Assembly: GCA_965208775.1 (NCBI GenBank)
Contig: OZ242360.1
Span: forward strand, 310,001-374,000
Source: JAPOVO01 sp026708165
Lineage (GTDB): Bacteria; Chloroflexota; UBA11872; VXNJ01
Length of the DNA stretch: 64,000 nucleotides
Direction: 5' to 3'
In this document: piece after piece, positions 8,812 through 17,430 of the stretch
How the letters are laid out: every line of letters starts with the position of its first letter
Position numbering within the stretch: position 1 is the first letter of the stretch
Notes under the pieces: generated by a model
Database searches by the model: none
Told to the model about the DNA's origin: nothing
The model's input: the letters and a program-made list of their open reading frames with translations, nothing else
Position numbers and translations under genes: made by a program

Positions 8812-9783
8812 TTACAACGTCTTGGGCCGGCGCGTCTCGCGCGGCCCGATCAGCTCCTGGTACGTGAGCCGCTTGTCGATCCCGCGCCGCGCCATGATCG
8901 TCATCTGGTCGATGGTGTCGTGAGGGCGGACGTTATGCCGGCCCGCGAACTCGTTGACGTACCGCGCCAGATGCTTCTCGCTGAACCGGTGGTAGGTCCC
9001 TTGATACCCGCGTTTCATCATCGCCCAGAACGACTCTATGCCCTGAACGTGCGCCTGTCCGTCCACGTATTGGCCGATGCTGTGCTTGACGGCTTGACGA
9101 AGTCTTGGGAGTCCATCGTACGCCCGCGCCTCGTCGGTGTAGACGGTCGCCGCGGCATCCGTCCGGTCGATCACGAATCCATGGAGCGTCCGGGCGTCCG
9201 TGCGCTCCACAGGGGCCGCCGACACCTTGCCGGTCTTGCGGTCCTTAGCGCCGGCGACCGCGACCTTGCCGACCGTCCCGCGTCCGGCGCGGAGCTTCTT
9301 GTCGGCGTGCTTGTTCTTCTCCTTGCCGCCGACGTAGGTTTCGTCCACCTCGACCGGGCCGGCGAAGCGGGTGATGCCGTCGTCGTAGGTCTCGCGGATC
9401 CTGTGCGCCAGGTGCCAGGCGGCCTTCTGAGTGATCCCAAGGTCGCGGTGCAGCTTCATGCTCGACACGCCCTTGAGGCTCGTGGACATGAGGTAGAACG
9501 CCAGCGCCCAGGTGGAGAGCTTCAGCTTGGAGTCGTGCATGATCGTGCCGGTCTTGACGGTGAAGTCGCGCTTGCACGGGTTGCAGCGGTAGACTGGGGT
9601 TTTGCGGTTCGACTTGCGCGGGCTGACGTTCGGGCCGTCGCAGTAAGGGCATTTGATGCCGTCCGGCCAACGGCGTTCCACAAACCAGTCGCTGGCGGCC
9701 TGCTCGTCGTCGAACTTCCGCACCGCCTCCGCGAGCGACAGCCCTTTGCGGTGGGCTTTCCCCGGCCCTTTCTTGCGTCCCAT
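8812..9783 (-). CDS. IS1595-family transposase (DDE, intact)
   Basis: This encodes 323 residues from an ATG at 9783 with AGGAAG 5 bp upstream; the frame upstream of it crosses the IS end and is not coding. An N-terminal zinc ribbon uses Cys45, Cys48, Cys67 and Cys70 (C-P-Y-C ... C-N-P-C). The catalytic triad is visible as E-V-D-E-T-Y-V-G-G-K (Asp147), Y-T-D-E-A (Asp217) and Q-G-I-E-S-F-W (Glu250). The last is followed by the family's characteristic K-R-G-Y-Q-G-T-Y-H and K-H-L-A-R-Y-V-N-E-F. The length matches IS1595 transposases (about 300 residues). It is preceded by a good promoter between it and the right inverted repeat. No frameshift or stop is present, so the element is probably active or very recently so. 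Confidence 0.95.
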   Translation of the reverse strand: MGRKKGPGKAHRKGLSLAEAVRKFDDEQAASDWFVERRWPDGIKCPYCDGPNVSPRKSNRKTPVYRCNPCKRDFTVKTGTIMHDSKLKLSTWALAFYLMSTSLKGVSSMKLHRDLGITQKAAWHLAHRIRETYDDGITRFAGPVEVDETYVGGKEKNKHADKKLRAGRGTVGKVAVAGAKDRKTGKVSAAPVERTDARTLHGFVIDRTDAAATVYTDEARAYDGLPRLRQAVKHSIGQYVDGQAHVQGIESFWAMMKRGYQGTYHRFSEKHLARYVNEFAGRHNVRPHDTIDQMTIMARRGIDKRLTYQELIGPRETRRPKTL

Positions 9784-9816
9784 TTCGCTTCCTTTGCGCC
9801 TCCGATTTATGGATTT

Positions 9817-9846
9817 ATTGTACACCAAAACGGACACGGGCGTCAA
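9817..9846 (-). promoter_or_regulatory. Transposase promoter
   Basis: On the minus strand, TTGACG (9846-9841) and TACAAT (9822-9817) are 18 bp apart and 34 bp upstream of the transposase ATG, just inside the right inverted repeat. This is close to the sigma-70 consensus at both boxes. Confidence 0.7.
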
Positions 9847-9856
9847 CCGTCGAAAA

Positions 9857-9878
9857 TGTGCACAGGTATATAATTCCC
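9857..9878. repeat. IS1595 right terminal inverted repeat
   Basis: Reverse complement of the left end (7372-7393) with one mismatch in 22. Its outer end GGG abuts the target duplication. Confidence 0.9.
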
Positions 9879-9886
9879 TTTTCACT
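9879..9886. repeat. Target-site duplication, right copy
   Basis: TTTTCACT, identical to 7364-7371. It is the outer neighbour of the right inverted repeat. Confidence 0.9.
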
Positions 9887-10042
9887 GGGCGCAGCGGCGA
9901 TTTCGGTGGCCGCCGCAAAATGGCCGCTCTGCGCATCGGAATACTCGGCGTGCGCGCCCCCGCCTCCGGTACAGCCAATGGCGATCGCAATCGCGGTCGC
10001 CAACAAAGCCAAAACATAACGCGAGGCGCGATTCGCTTTCAC
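9879..10042 (-). pseudogene. Substrate-binding lipoprotein, family 5: N-terminal signal-peptide fragment
   Basis: A GTG at 10042 opens M-K-A-N-R-A-S-R-Y, then a hydrophobic run of Ala, Leu and Ile, and the lipobox A-I-G-C (Cys24): a lipoprotein signal peptide with nothing attached. After about 52 codons the frame enters the IS1595 right end and stops being sensible. The reading frame A-A-A-P-S-E resumes at 7371 as N-P-A-P-D-Q-V-L-R once the IS and one duplication are removed. The GTG lies 19 bp after the NUDIX stop, so the intact gene was probably cotranscribed with it. The start codon is chosen as the last one before the basic n-region; there is no strong ribosome-binding site. Confidence 0.8.
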
Positions 10043-10061
10043 GACGATCAGGATGCTTTGG

Positions 10062-10565
10062 CTATGTGCCGTTGCTTTTGCGACTGCCTTTCGCCCGCGG
10101 CCAGGAGTAGCCCACGCCCGAGAGGGCAATCGCTTCCTCGGCCTTTCTGATGATTCCAATGTCGCCCTCAAAGTGCGCAGCTCGTAGGGCGCCTTCGGGG
10201 TGGAACCATTTGCATTCCAGATGCTCCTTGGGGTTGTGCCGCAATTTCCCGCTCGTAACCGCCATCAAGTAGTGATCGACTCGCTTGGACAATTGCGAGC
10301 CGCTAGCCCTGAACCGGTATCGAACGTCCCCCAGATGGCAGACTATTCGCGTAGAAAGGCCGGTCTCCTCTAGAACTTCTCGGCGAGCGGCTTCCTCGGA
10401 GCTTTCACCGGACTCCGGGCGTCCCTTGGGCAAGACCCAATGACCCGCAAAGCTCCTGCACATCGCAAACTCGGGACCGTTTGCAGACATCCTGAACGGG
10501 ACGCCGCCAGCCGAATAAAGGCGCTTGGCGGCCTTTTTCTTGATGGGCCAGTCGCGAACCACCAT
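10062..10565 (-). CDS. NUDIX hydrolase
   Basis: This encodes 167 residues from ATG 10565, which has GGGAG about 8 bp upstream; a longer frame from 10667 would overlap the glycerol kinase start and adds no recognisable sequence. The Nudix box fits the consensus GX5EX7REUXEEXGU at residues 48-70 (G48, E54, R62-E63, E66-E67, G69). Before it, G-G-V-P-F-R-M and G-H-W-V-L-P-K-G-R-P are typical of NTP or dinucleoside-polyphosphate hydrolases of the MutT/Ap4A type. It is divergent from glpK and lies upstream of two peptide-binding lipoprotein genes on the same strand. The substrate is not predictable. Confidence 0.88.
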   Translation of the reverse strand: MVVRDWPIKKKAAKRLYSAGGVPFRMSANGPEFAMCRSFAGHWVLPKGRPESGESSEEAARREVLEETGLSTRIVCHLGDVRYRFRASGSQLSKRVDHYLMAVTSGKLRHNPKEHLECKWFHPEGALRAAHFEGDIGIIRKAEEAIALSGVGYSWPRAKGSRKSNGT

Positions 10566-10666
10566 GCTAACGTCTCCCGATTCCAAGGCTGGGCGGTGGT
10601 CATCCAGCGGCAACCTATCTATGCTAGCGCAGGCATCCAAACGCTTCGAGGCTAAGTCGAGTCCCA

Positions 10667-12157
10667 TTGTCCTCCGGCGAATTCATACTTGCCATCGATC
10701 AGGGCACAACCGGCACAACCTGCCTGCTGGTGGACCGTTCCGGGGCCATTCAATCCCGCGGATACTCGACTGTCCGCTGCGCCTACCCGGACGACGGTTG
10801 GGTGGAACAGGACGCTCGCGAACTATGGAAGTCGGTGCTTCAGGCCGCTTCCCAGGCTCTGGGACCGGATAAGCCCGCGGTGGCCGCAATAGGCATAGCC
10901 AACCAGCGCGAGACCACCGTACTGTGGGATTCGGTCACCGGCGAGCCACTCGCGCCCGCGATTGTCTGGCAAGACCGCCGAACCGCGCCGATGTGCCGCA
11001 GGTTGCTGGAGCAGGGGCACGCTGACTTTATAAGGTCCAGGACCGGTCTGGTTCTCGATCCCTACTTTTCAGCGGTCAAGGTCCGCTGGCTGCTCGAGTC
11101 GGATGGCCGCCTTGCAAGTCTTGCGAAATCAGGGCGGCTGAAGTTCGGAACCGTTGACTCATGGCTCGCCTGGAATCTCACCGGGGGACAATCGCACATA
11201 ACCGACCCATCGAACGCCTCACGAACCATGTTGTGCGACATCGAGCGCGTGGCGTGGAGTAGCGAACTGCTCTCGATTTTCGATATCCCACCAGCCGTCC
11301 TACCTCAGATCGTCACTACGAGCGGCGCCACGGCGGTTACCGGCGACGTCGACGGAATCCCGAGGGGAGTTCCGATTGCGGGACTGGCGGGAGATCAACA
11401 CGCAGCGCTGTTTGGGCAAGCCTGCTTCGCGCCGGGCATGTTGAAGGTAACTTACGGGACCGGGTGCTTTCTGCTCGCCAACGCGGGCCGCAATCTCCAT
11501 CGCCCGACAGGGTCCCTGCTAGAGACCGTTGCCTGGACGATCGGCGAAGAAACGGAATACGCGATTGAAGGCAGCGTTTTCATTGGCGGAGCAGTCGTTC
11601 AATGGCTTCGGGATGAACTTCGAATCATCGACTCGTCCAGAGATTCGGAGCGGCTAGCAGCCGAGGTCGACGATACCGCCGGAGTCGTGTTCGTGCCCGC
11701 ATTCGTCGGTCTCGGCGCGCCATACTGGAACCCGCGCGCGCGAGGACTTATAGCTGGTCTTACTCGAAATGCGACCCGCGCGCACGTCGCCAGAGCCGCG
11801 CTTGAGTCAGTAGCGCATCAGGTTGCGGACGTTGCCGAGACGATGGCACTGGAAACCGATCTAGTCGTCCGCGACGTCCGCGTCGACGGCGGCGCATCGG
11901 AAAACAATCTCCTCATGCAGATGCAGTCCGACCTCCTCGGCACGAAGGTGCTGCGGCCAACCGCTGTAGAGACGACCGCCCTGGGGGCGGCGTTTCTGGC
12001 GGGATTGGCGACCGGATTCTGGAATTCAAAGGAGGAGCTGAGCTCGATATGGCAGCTAGACAGGGAATTCGCTCCGTCCGGCGGTCAAGACGTCGCCCAA
12101 AAGCGTCGCAATTGGCAAAAAGCTGTCGCAAGGTCACTCGACTGGGCCGATCCCTGA
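10667..12157 (+). CDS. glpK: Glycerol kinase
   Basis: This 496-residue FGGY-family kinase phosphorylates glycerol to sn-glycerol 3-phosphate with ATP in the cytoplasm. It shows I-D-Q-G-T-T-G-T-T at the N-terminus (phosphate 1) and W-V-E-Q-D, matching the glycerol-contacting region in GlpK. It also has G-D-Q-H-A-A-L-F-G-Q (the GlpK version of the central motif), Y-G-T-G-C-F-L and G-L-G-A-P-Y-W-N-P. The C-terminal FGGY block is V-D-G-G-A-S-E-N-N. The length equals the bacterial norm (about 500), and the D-Q-H-A pattern separates it from xylulose or gluconate kinases. The start is a TTG at 10667. No glpF or glpD is next to it. Confidence 0.95.
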   Translation: MSSGEFILAIDQGTTGTTCLLVDRSGAIQSRGYSTVRCAYPDDGWVEQDARELWKSVLQAASQALGPDKPAVAAIGIANQRETTVLWDSVTGEPLAPAIVWQDRRTAPMCRRLLEQGHADFIRSRTGLVLDPYFSAVKVRWLLESDGRLASLAKSGRLKFGTVDSWLAWNLTGGQSHITDPSNASRTMLCDIERVAWSSELLSIFDIPPAVLPQIVTTSGATAVTGDVDGIPRGVPIAGLAGDQHAALFGQACFAPGMLKVTYGTGCFLLANAGRNLHRPTGSLLETVAWTIGEETEYAIEGSVFIGGAVVQWLRDELRIIDSSRDSERLAAEVDDTAGVVFVPAFVGLGAPYWNPRARGLIAGLTRNATRAHVARAALESVAHQVADVAETMALETDLVVRDVRVDGGASENNLLMQMQSDLLGTKVLRPTAVETTALGAAFLAGLATGFWNSKEELSSIWQLDREFAPSGGQDVAQKRRNWQKAVARSLDWADP

Positions 12158-12295
12158 CCCACTCTTCGTCCGAATGGACCGCCGCGTAGCGCAGTTTCGT
12201 CGCAAACGGCAGACTCCCAGGTAACCAATCCCGCCGCACTGGCTCATTCGCTATCCTTTCTGGTGCCGCCGTCGGTACAGAATGGAGCAAAGCAA

Positions 12296-13333
12296 GTGTC
12301 CAAAGTACGCCTGGGGTTGGTTGGTTGCGGCAACATGGCGCAGCAGCATGCCTCCCGGTTCAACATGCTTGAGGACCGGGTGGAGTTGACAGCCGCCGTC
12401 GACTACAACATAGAGAGTGCGGAGGCCGTGTGCGCAGAATTCGATGGATGCCGCCCGTTCACGGACTACAGGGACATCCTGGACAGTGTTGACGCAGTTC
12501 TAGTCGCCGTGCCTCACCACTACCACCACGAATCGGCAAAGTTCTTCCTGGAAGCCGGCAAGCATGTGCTCCTTGAAAAACCGATGGCCAACACCGACGA
12601 AAAGTGCGTTGATCTGGTCAAAATCGGTGACAAAGCCGAGGGCGTGTTCATGATCGCCTACATCATGCGTTACCACCCGCTGGTCGCGCGCATGAAGGAG
12701 TTGGTCGACCAGAAGTATTACGGCGACGTCATTCAGATGTCGATCTGGACGGAGCAGCTAACGCAGTTCGGACCCGACCACTGGCGTGCCTCGGCAAAGA
12801 ACCTCGGCGGCGGGGAGTTCATGAGTCATGGATGCCACTACGTGGACATCCTGCTCTGGTTTCTGGGGCGGCCGGTCCGTGGCGTCCACTTGGGAACCAA
12901 CTTCGGCACTCCGTGGATGGAGAAGGACGGCACCAGCAACGCCGTGATCGAGTTCGAGGGCGGCCAGCTCGGCTATCACTTTGGTACCTGGGGCGCCCGA
13001 GGAACCAAGCTCGGATACTCGTTCCAGGCTCACTGCACCGAAGGCATGCTCGAGATCGACTTCCAGAACGGCAAGCTCCTGGGGCACAAAAACGTGCGCG
13101 GCGAGGAGGTTGTAAAGCAGACGGAGACGCTAATGAACGTCGAGGGGCGCAAGTTCACGCACAACGAGCTTGCCCACTTCCTCGATTGCATCGAAACTGG
13201 CGCGACTCCCCTCACCGACGCTCCAGGCAGCCTGCAAGGTCTGCGGCTGATATGGCGGCTCTACGAGGCCGAAGAAGACGGCCGCATGGCCGACTTGCGT
13301 GGACTTGGACTCGACGAATACTCGGGCGTTTAG
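12296..13333 (+). CDS. Gfo/Idh/MocA-family oxidoreductase
   Basis: This encodes 345 residues from GTG 12296, with GGAG 8 bp upstream; the frame opens at 12263, but the extra residues are not conserved-looking. The N-terminal Rossmann fold has G-L-V-G-C-G-N-M-A. The family's E-K-P motif follows in V-L-L-E-K-P-M-A-N, and H-G-C-H-Y-V-D-I-L-L-W supplies the C-terminal-domain D-x-x-x-H-type region. Such enzymes oxidise or epimerise sugars, inositols or their derivatives with NAD(P). It stands alone between glpK and a UroD-type gene on the same strand, so the substrate cannot be inferred. It is only distantly similar to the second family member at 23801-24784. Confidence 0.85.
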   Translation: MSKVRLGLVGCGNMAQQHASRFNMLEDRVELTAAVDYNIESAEAVCAEFDGCRPFTDYRDILDSVDAVLVAVPHHYHHESAKFFLEAGKHVLLEKPMANTDEKCVDLVKIGDKAEGVFMIAYIMRYHPLVARMKELVDQKYYGDVIQMSIWTEQLTQFGPDHWRASAKNLGGGEFMSHGCHYVDILLWFLGRPVRGVHLGTNFGTPWMEKDGTSNAVIEFEGGQLGYHFGTWGARGTKLGYSFQAHCTEGMLEIDFQNGKLLGHKNVRGEEVVKQTETLMNVEGRKFTHNELAHFLDCIETGATPLTDAPGSLQGLRLIWRLYEAEEDGRMADLRGLGLDEYSGV

Positions 13334-13467
13334 CCAAACTCCGATTCGGAGCAAAACGAACTCGCTAAGCTGCGAGTCCCGCCCAGTCGGCGGGCACCCT
13401 GCTCGCATCTCGCAAACAGGCATAATGGAAACGTCGCAGACATTCCAAGCTGAGGAAGCGCTAAACC

Positions 13468-14670
13468 ATGGGGCTAACGTCTAAAGAACGAGTCAATCGT
13501 GCTATGCGATCGGGCTACGATGACGCCTGCGAGCCGCCAGACCAAGTCCCTACGTTTTGCCAACTCTCGATCGGCTATTACTTCATCAACTCCGGGTTGG
13601 ACCCATTTGACATTTGGTACCGTTCGGAGAGTTTCGCCGAAGCCCTGGTTGGGATGCAGCAACGAACGGGGTTCGATGGCATCCTCGTCAACCTCCCAGG
13701 ACGTGACCCTGACTTCGAGGATCATGTAGACAGGTTGGAAAGAGGGGAACGCGAGGATGTCGTCTGGTGGAAAAACGGAAACTACACGCGAATCCCACAC
13801 GACGACAATCCGCATTACTTTCTAGGGAACGGCGACCGCTACTTTCCTACATTCGAGGAACTCGACCCGGAAACGCTGTATTACGTTGAACCGTGGGACC
13901 TGACGGACGTAACGTATCCCTACACTTGGGGATTCGACGAGGAACCGCGCCCGTTCGATTCGTTCTTCGATCCCTTCCACCAGGACGCGCTGAAATCTGT
14001 GATCAAGCGAGTAGGGGAGAGCGCCTCCGTTCACGCGGAGATATTTTCTCCGTTCGCCCAGTTTCTTGAGCTGCTGAACTTCCAAAACGGCCTGATGGCG
14101 ATGATTCTCGATCCGGGCAAGGTACACGCCTGTTTGGAACGTCTAACGCTGGGAGCGACAGAGCTGGGAAAGCTGAACGCCGCATGCGGTCCAGATGCTT
14201 TGCTGATCTCCGATGCCTTCTCAGGCGGGGGTTTCATATCGAGAAAGCACTACACCGACTTTGTATTGCCATACGAGCGGCGAGTCGTCGAGGCGATTCA
14301 CGCCGAAAATCCCGACCTGCCAATCTATACGCACACCTGCGGCGATATAGGGGACCGGCTCGACCTGATGCTGGAGACCGGAATACAAGGAGTCGACACG
14401 CTCGACCCGCCGCCGCTCGGCACCGTGGAGCTTCAAGACGCAAAAGACCTGCTCAAGGGCAAGGCGTTCATCAAGGGCAACATGGACCCCGTCACCACTC
14501 TACTGTTGGGCACACAGGATGACGTGCGTAACGAGGCCCGCCGCCGAATAGCCATAGGCAAAGAAGGGGGCGGCTACATCTTGAGCACGGCATGCTCGGT
14601 CGCACCGCTCACACCACCGGTCAATGTCGAAACGCTGGCCGAAATGACGGAATCCGAGGGCGCCTACTAG
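13468..14670 (+). CDS. Uroporphyrinogen decarboxylase (UroD/MtaA-type) family protein
   Basis: This is a 400-residue protein beginning M-G-L-T-S-K-E-R-V-N-R-A-M, the usual opening of the UroD superfamily, from ATG 13468 with GAGGAAG upstream. The barrel motifs S-D-A-F-S-G-G-G-F-I-S, H-T-C-G-D-I and D-T-L-D-P-P-P-L-G are of the MtaA/CmuA corrinoid-methyltransferase-like branch. The C-terminus has G-N-M-D-P and G-G-Y-I-L-S-T-A-C-S. HemE proper is about 350 residues and has a different active-site pattern, so this is unlikely to be a haem enzyme. Members of this branch transfer methyl groups or act on aromatic or aliphatic methyl ethers. No corrinoid protein gene is nearby. Function is assigned at family level only. 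Confidence 0.75.
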   Translation: MGLTSKERVNRAMRSGYDDACEPPDQVPTFCQLSIGYYFINSGLDPFDIWYRSESFAEALVGMQQRTGFDGILVNLPGRDPDFEDHVDRLERGEREDVVWWKNGNYTRIPHDDNPHYFLGNGDRYFPTFEELDPETLYYVEPWDLTDVTYPYTWGFDEEPRPFDSFFDPFHQDALKSVIKRVGESASVHAEIFSPFAQFLELLNFQNGLMAMILDPGKVHACLERLTLGATELGKLNAACGPDALLISDAFSGGGFISRKHYTDFVLPYERRVVEAIHAENPDLPIYTHTCGDIGDRLDLMLETGIQGVDTLDPPPLGTVELQDAKDLLKGKAFIKGNMDPVTTLLLGTQDDVRNEARRRIAIGKEGGGYILSTACSVAPLTPPVNVETLAEMTESEGAY

Positions 14671-14739
14671 CGCAAGGCCGCTCGAGCCGGGAACGGATTT
14701 CTCAGCGGTCCGACACGAACCGCTTCGGGCCGCCTTGGA

Positions 14740-15900
14740 TCAACTCTGCCAGGCTATTTCACCCTTTACGAGAGTCATCACCGGTTTCAGGTCGGCGTCG
14801 AGAATCGCGATATCGGCGTTCTTACCGCGAGTCAGGCTACCGGTGACTCCGTCGATTCCGGCCGAACGGGCCGGAGTCAAACTTGCCATCTCGACGGCCT
14901 TTTCAAGCGGTGCGCCCAACATCTTCACGGCGTTGCGCACCGCCTGGTCCATCGACAGCAGACTGCCCGCCAGGTTCCCGGCAGGTATTCGCGCCGCTCC
15001 ATCGGATATGTCGATCGTATAGCCCGACCACTCGTACCTGCCATCAGCGTGGCCCGACAATACTGTCGAGTCAGTCACCAAAATGACACCTTCCGGCCCT
15101 TTGAGGGAGAGCAGCAACGACGCGGCGGCGGGATGAACGTGAAGCCCGTCAAGAATGAGCTCGGCCCGCACCTCACCACTGGCCAGGACGCCGCCGAGAA
15201 TCCCTGGATCACGATGGTGAAAGCCCGTCATTGCATTAAAACAGTGGGTGGCCCGTCGAACTCCCGCCTCAACAGCGCGCACCGCATCTTCGTAAGTCCC
15301 GTCGCAATGACCTAGCGACGGGACTATCCCTTCAGCCAGGAGCGCCTCAGCAACAATCGCCCGCTCTCCCTGACAAGCGACTGTCATGACGACCGGCAAT
15401 TCCCTCGCGGCGTGCTTGAGATCCGCGACTTCACGCCTATCGAACTCGCGGAAGACTCTCGGATCGAACATCCCCGGCATCGCCGGGTCCAGATAGGGTC
15501 CCTCGATGTGGAAGCCGTCGATTGCGGCACCCGCAGTTTCAGCTGCCGCAGCCCGCCGCACCGTTTGCCTCAACTCACCAGCAGGACGGGCTATCAAGGT
15601 TGGGAAAAAGCCTGTGACGCCGTGGCTCGCAAGCTCGGCTGACATGCCTTGAACGGCCGCCGCACCGTCCATCGCGTCATGCCCGTTGAACCCATGCGTG
15701 TGAGTATCGATGAATCCCGGCGCCACGTACCGTCCGCGCGCATCGATCATCTTCGCGCCAGTAGGCAGCGCGGCGCGGCGGTCCGAGACTTCCAATATCC
15801 GGCCATCCGCGACCACAACCGTGCCAGTCGCGATACGTCCTGATGGGGCAAGGACCATGCCGCCGGTAATGAAGGTGGGCAACACGTGTTCTCTAGTCAC
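14740..15900 (-). CDS. nagA: N-acetylglucosamine-6-phosphate deacetylase
   Basis: This 386-residue amidohydrolase converts GlcNAc-6-phosphate to glucosamine-6-phosphate and acetate, the first committed step of amino-sugar recycling. It has P-G-F-I-D-T-H-T-H-G (metal His67 and His69), G-F-H-I-E-G-P-Y-L (metal Glu), G-H-C-D-G-T-Y-E, T-H-C-F-N-A-M and V-T-D-S-T near the C-terminus (catalytic Asp). The order and spacing match NagA. The usual V-T-D-A reads V-T-D-S here. The start is a GTG at 15900; an internal GTG at 15885 is also possible. No nagB or PTS genes are near. A ROK kinase at 3196 could supply phosphorylated amino sugar (inference). Confidence 0.88.
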   Translation of the reverse strand: MTREHVLPTFITGGMVLAPSGRIATGTVVVADGRILEVSDRRAALPTGAKMIDARGRYVAPGFIDTHTHGFNGHDAMDGAAAVQGMSAELASHGVTGFFPTLIARPAGELRQTVRRAAAAETAGAAIDGFHIEGPYLDPAMPGMFDPRVFREFDRREVADLKHAARELPVVMTVACQGERAIVAEALLAEGIVPSLGHCDGTYEDAVRAVEAGVRRATHCFNAMTGFHHRDPGILGGVLASGEVRAELILDGLHVHPAAASLLLSLKGPEGVILVTDSTVLSGHADGRYEWSGYTIDISDGAARIPAGNLAGSLLSMDQAVRNAVKMLGAPLEKAVEMASLTPARSAGIDGVTGSLTRGKNADIAILDADLKPVMTLVKGEIAWQS

Positions 15901-16014
15901 TAGTGCCGTTACAAGTCACTGCACCGTTGGCTTGACTCATGGGTTCTTCCCATACATCAGAACGGCACAACATGAAATCAGCCGGAGCCCCTCGATCTGT
16001 TGCACGCCGCCTAG

Positions 16015-17313
16015 TCAAGCGGCCGCGAGCTGCGCCTCGAATTGCTTTTCCGACTCGAACGGGCCGAGTACCGCGAGCTTGTAGTTGCTGGAGTCGAATA
16101 TCCGATCTGCGACTCTGCGCACGTCGTCCAGCGTGGTAGCTTCAATACTCTCCAGCACTTCCGCGACCGTCACTATTCGCCCTACGAGAGCCTCCTGACG
16201 ACCTAGCCAGGAAACCACCCCGCGCGTGTCCTCCATCCCCAAGACGAGCCGTCCCTTTAGATACTCTCGCGCCCTATTCAATTCGTCCGGCGTAACCGTT
16301 TCGGCAAAGCGTCGCAATTCGGTCAGAACGGCGTCGACAGCCGAAGTCGCGCTCCGCGGACTGACTCCGGCATAAACCCCAAAGAGGCCCTGATCGGAAT
16401 ACGACTGCGAAAACGACTGGACCGCGTAAGCCAGCGCAAGCTCTTCCCGTATCCTCTGAAACAACCGACTGCTCATCCCACTTCCAAGAATCCCGTTGAC
16501 CAGCGCCAGCGTCCAGCGATCAGAGTCTTCATAGGATATGCCTGGCATCGTGAGGCACAGGTTGGCCTGCTCGATGTCGCGGTGCTCGTTCAATACAGTG
16601 TTGCCGAATGCCAACCCCTTCGTGACGTTCCTGGATTGCGTCGACCTGCCGAGCCCCCAACCGCCGAGGAATTTGTCGACGACAGCGACCGCCTCGCCGT
16701 GCGACATCCTTCCGGCAACGCAGGCGACCCCCGCCCGCGGAACATACTCACGCGAGAGGTGACGGACAAGATCTTCCCGGGTAAGGGATTCCAGACTCTC
16801 ACGCCGACCGCCGATATCGCGTCCGAGCGGATGACCCGGGAAGGTGACCTCCTCCGCCAGCATCGATATGCGCGAATGCGGATCATCCCGCGTCATATCG
16901 AGCTCTTCAAGGATCACCTTGCGCTCTTTTTCAAACTCGCCGGCGTCGAGAATCGGATCACGAATTAGCGAGCAGACAACGTCCGCGGCTAACTCCAACT
17001 TCGGGGCCGGCACCCGCGCCCAATAGTGAACGATCTCCTGTCCCGTGGCTGCATTGAGGTGTCCGCCGACTCCCTCAACAGCTTCACTGATCTCCCGAGC
17101 CGACGGCCAACTCCTGGTGCCTTTGAAAAGCATGTGTTCGAGGTAGTGGGAAATTCCCGCGCTGGCGTCGCTCTCGTATCTGGAGCCGGTAGCAAAATAG
17201 ATTGAGAACGAAATGGCCATGGTGTGTGGCAGGGTGACCGAAACGACCCGAAGTCCGTTGTCGAGAGTGGTCATCTCGTAAGAATCGACTGGACTTGCGG
17301 GAGCGACACTCAT
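16015..17313 (-). CDS. M16-family zinc peptidase (PqqL/processing-peptidase-like)
   Basis: This encodes 432 residues from ATG 17313, with AGAGG 8 bp upstream; a further ATG upstream at 17361 lacks a ribosome-binding site. The inverted zinc motif H-Y-L-E-H (56-60) is present, with the third ligand Glu about 76 residues later in V-I-L-E-E-L-D. The block M-L-F-K-G-T follows the zinc motif as in mitochondrial-processing-peptidase-like members. One M16 unit of about 430 residues, no signal peptide: a cytoplasmic peptidase that degrades or trims peptides. No inactive partner gene lies next to it. The divergent neighbour is peptide deformylase. Confidence 0.9.
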   Translation of the reverse strand: MSVAPASPVDSYEMTTLDNGLRVVSVTLPHTMAISFSIYFATGSRYESDASAGISHYLEHMLFKGTRSWPSAREISEAVEGVGGHLNAATGQEIVHYWARVPAPKLELAADVVCSLIRDPILDAGEFEKERKVILEELDMTRDDPHSRISMLAEEVTFPGHPLGRDIGGRRESLESLTREDLVRHLSREYVPRAGVACVAGRMSHGEAVAVVDKFLGGWGLGRSTQSRNVTKGLAFGNTVLNEHRDIEQANLCLTMPGISYEDSDRWTLALVNGILGSGMSSRLFQRIREELALAYAVQSFSQSYSDQGLFGVYAGVSPRSATSAVDAVLTELRRFAETVTPDELNRAREYLKGRLVLGMEDTRGVVSWLGRQEALVGRIVTVAEVLESIEATTLDDVRRVADRIFDSSNYKLAVLGPFESEKQFEAQLAAA

Positions 17314-17430
17314 TATCGTCGCCTCTGAGGAAGAAGGTTTTGGTCGTAGTGCATCCAACAACTCTTTGCGCCGCGCTGGCTATGGTAGGAAGCGTACGAA
17401 TGCGCTCTCTTAAGTGTCAATACAAACACA

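Larger units (their letters stand above)
7372..9878 (-). mobile_element. IS1595-family insertion sequence with passenger genes (2,507 bp)
   Basis: The element is bounded by 22-bp terminal inverted repeats with one mismatch (7372-7393 and 9857-9878), both starting GGGAATTATATAC, and by 8-bp direct repeats TTTTCACT outside them. It holds an intact IS1595-type transposase at its right end, reading inward, with its own promoter. It also holds three passenger genes: a GIY-YIG nuclease-like protein, an AT-hook small protein and a small membrane protein. The element is about 1.5 kb longer than a transposase-only IS. It sits inside the signal-peptide region of a substrate-binding lipoprotein gene in the same transcriptional orientation as its transposase. 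The unmutated duplications, near-perfect ends and unbroken transposase frame suggest recent insertion. Confidence 0.92.
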
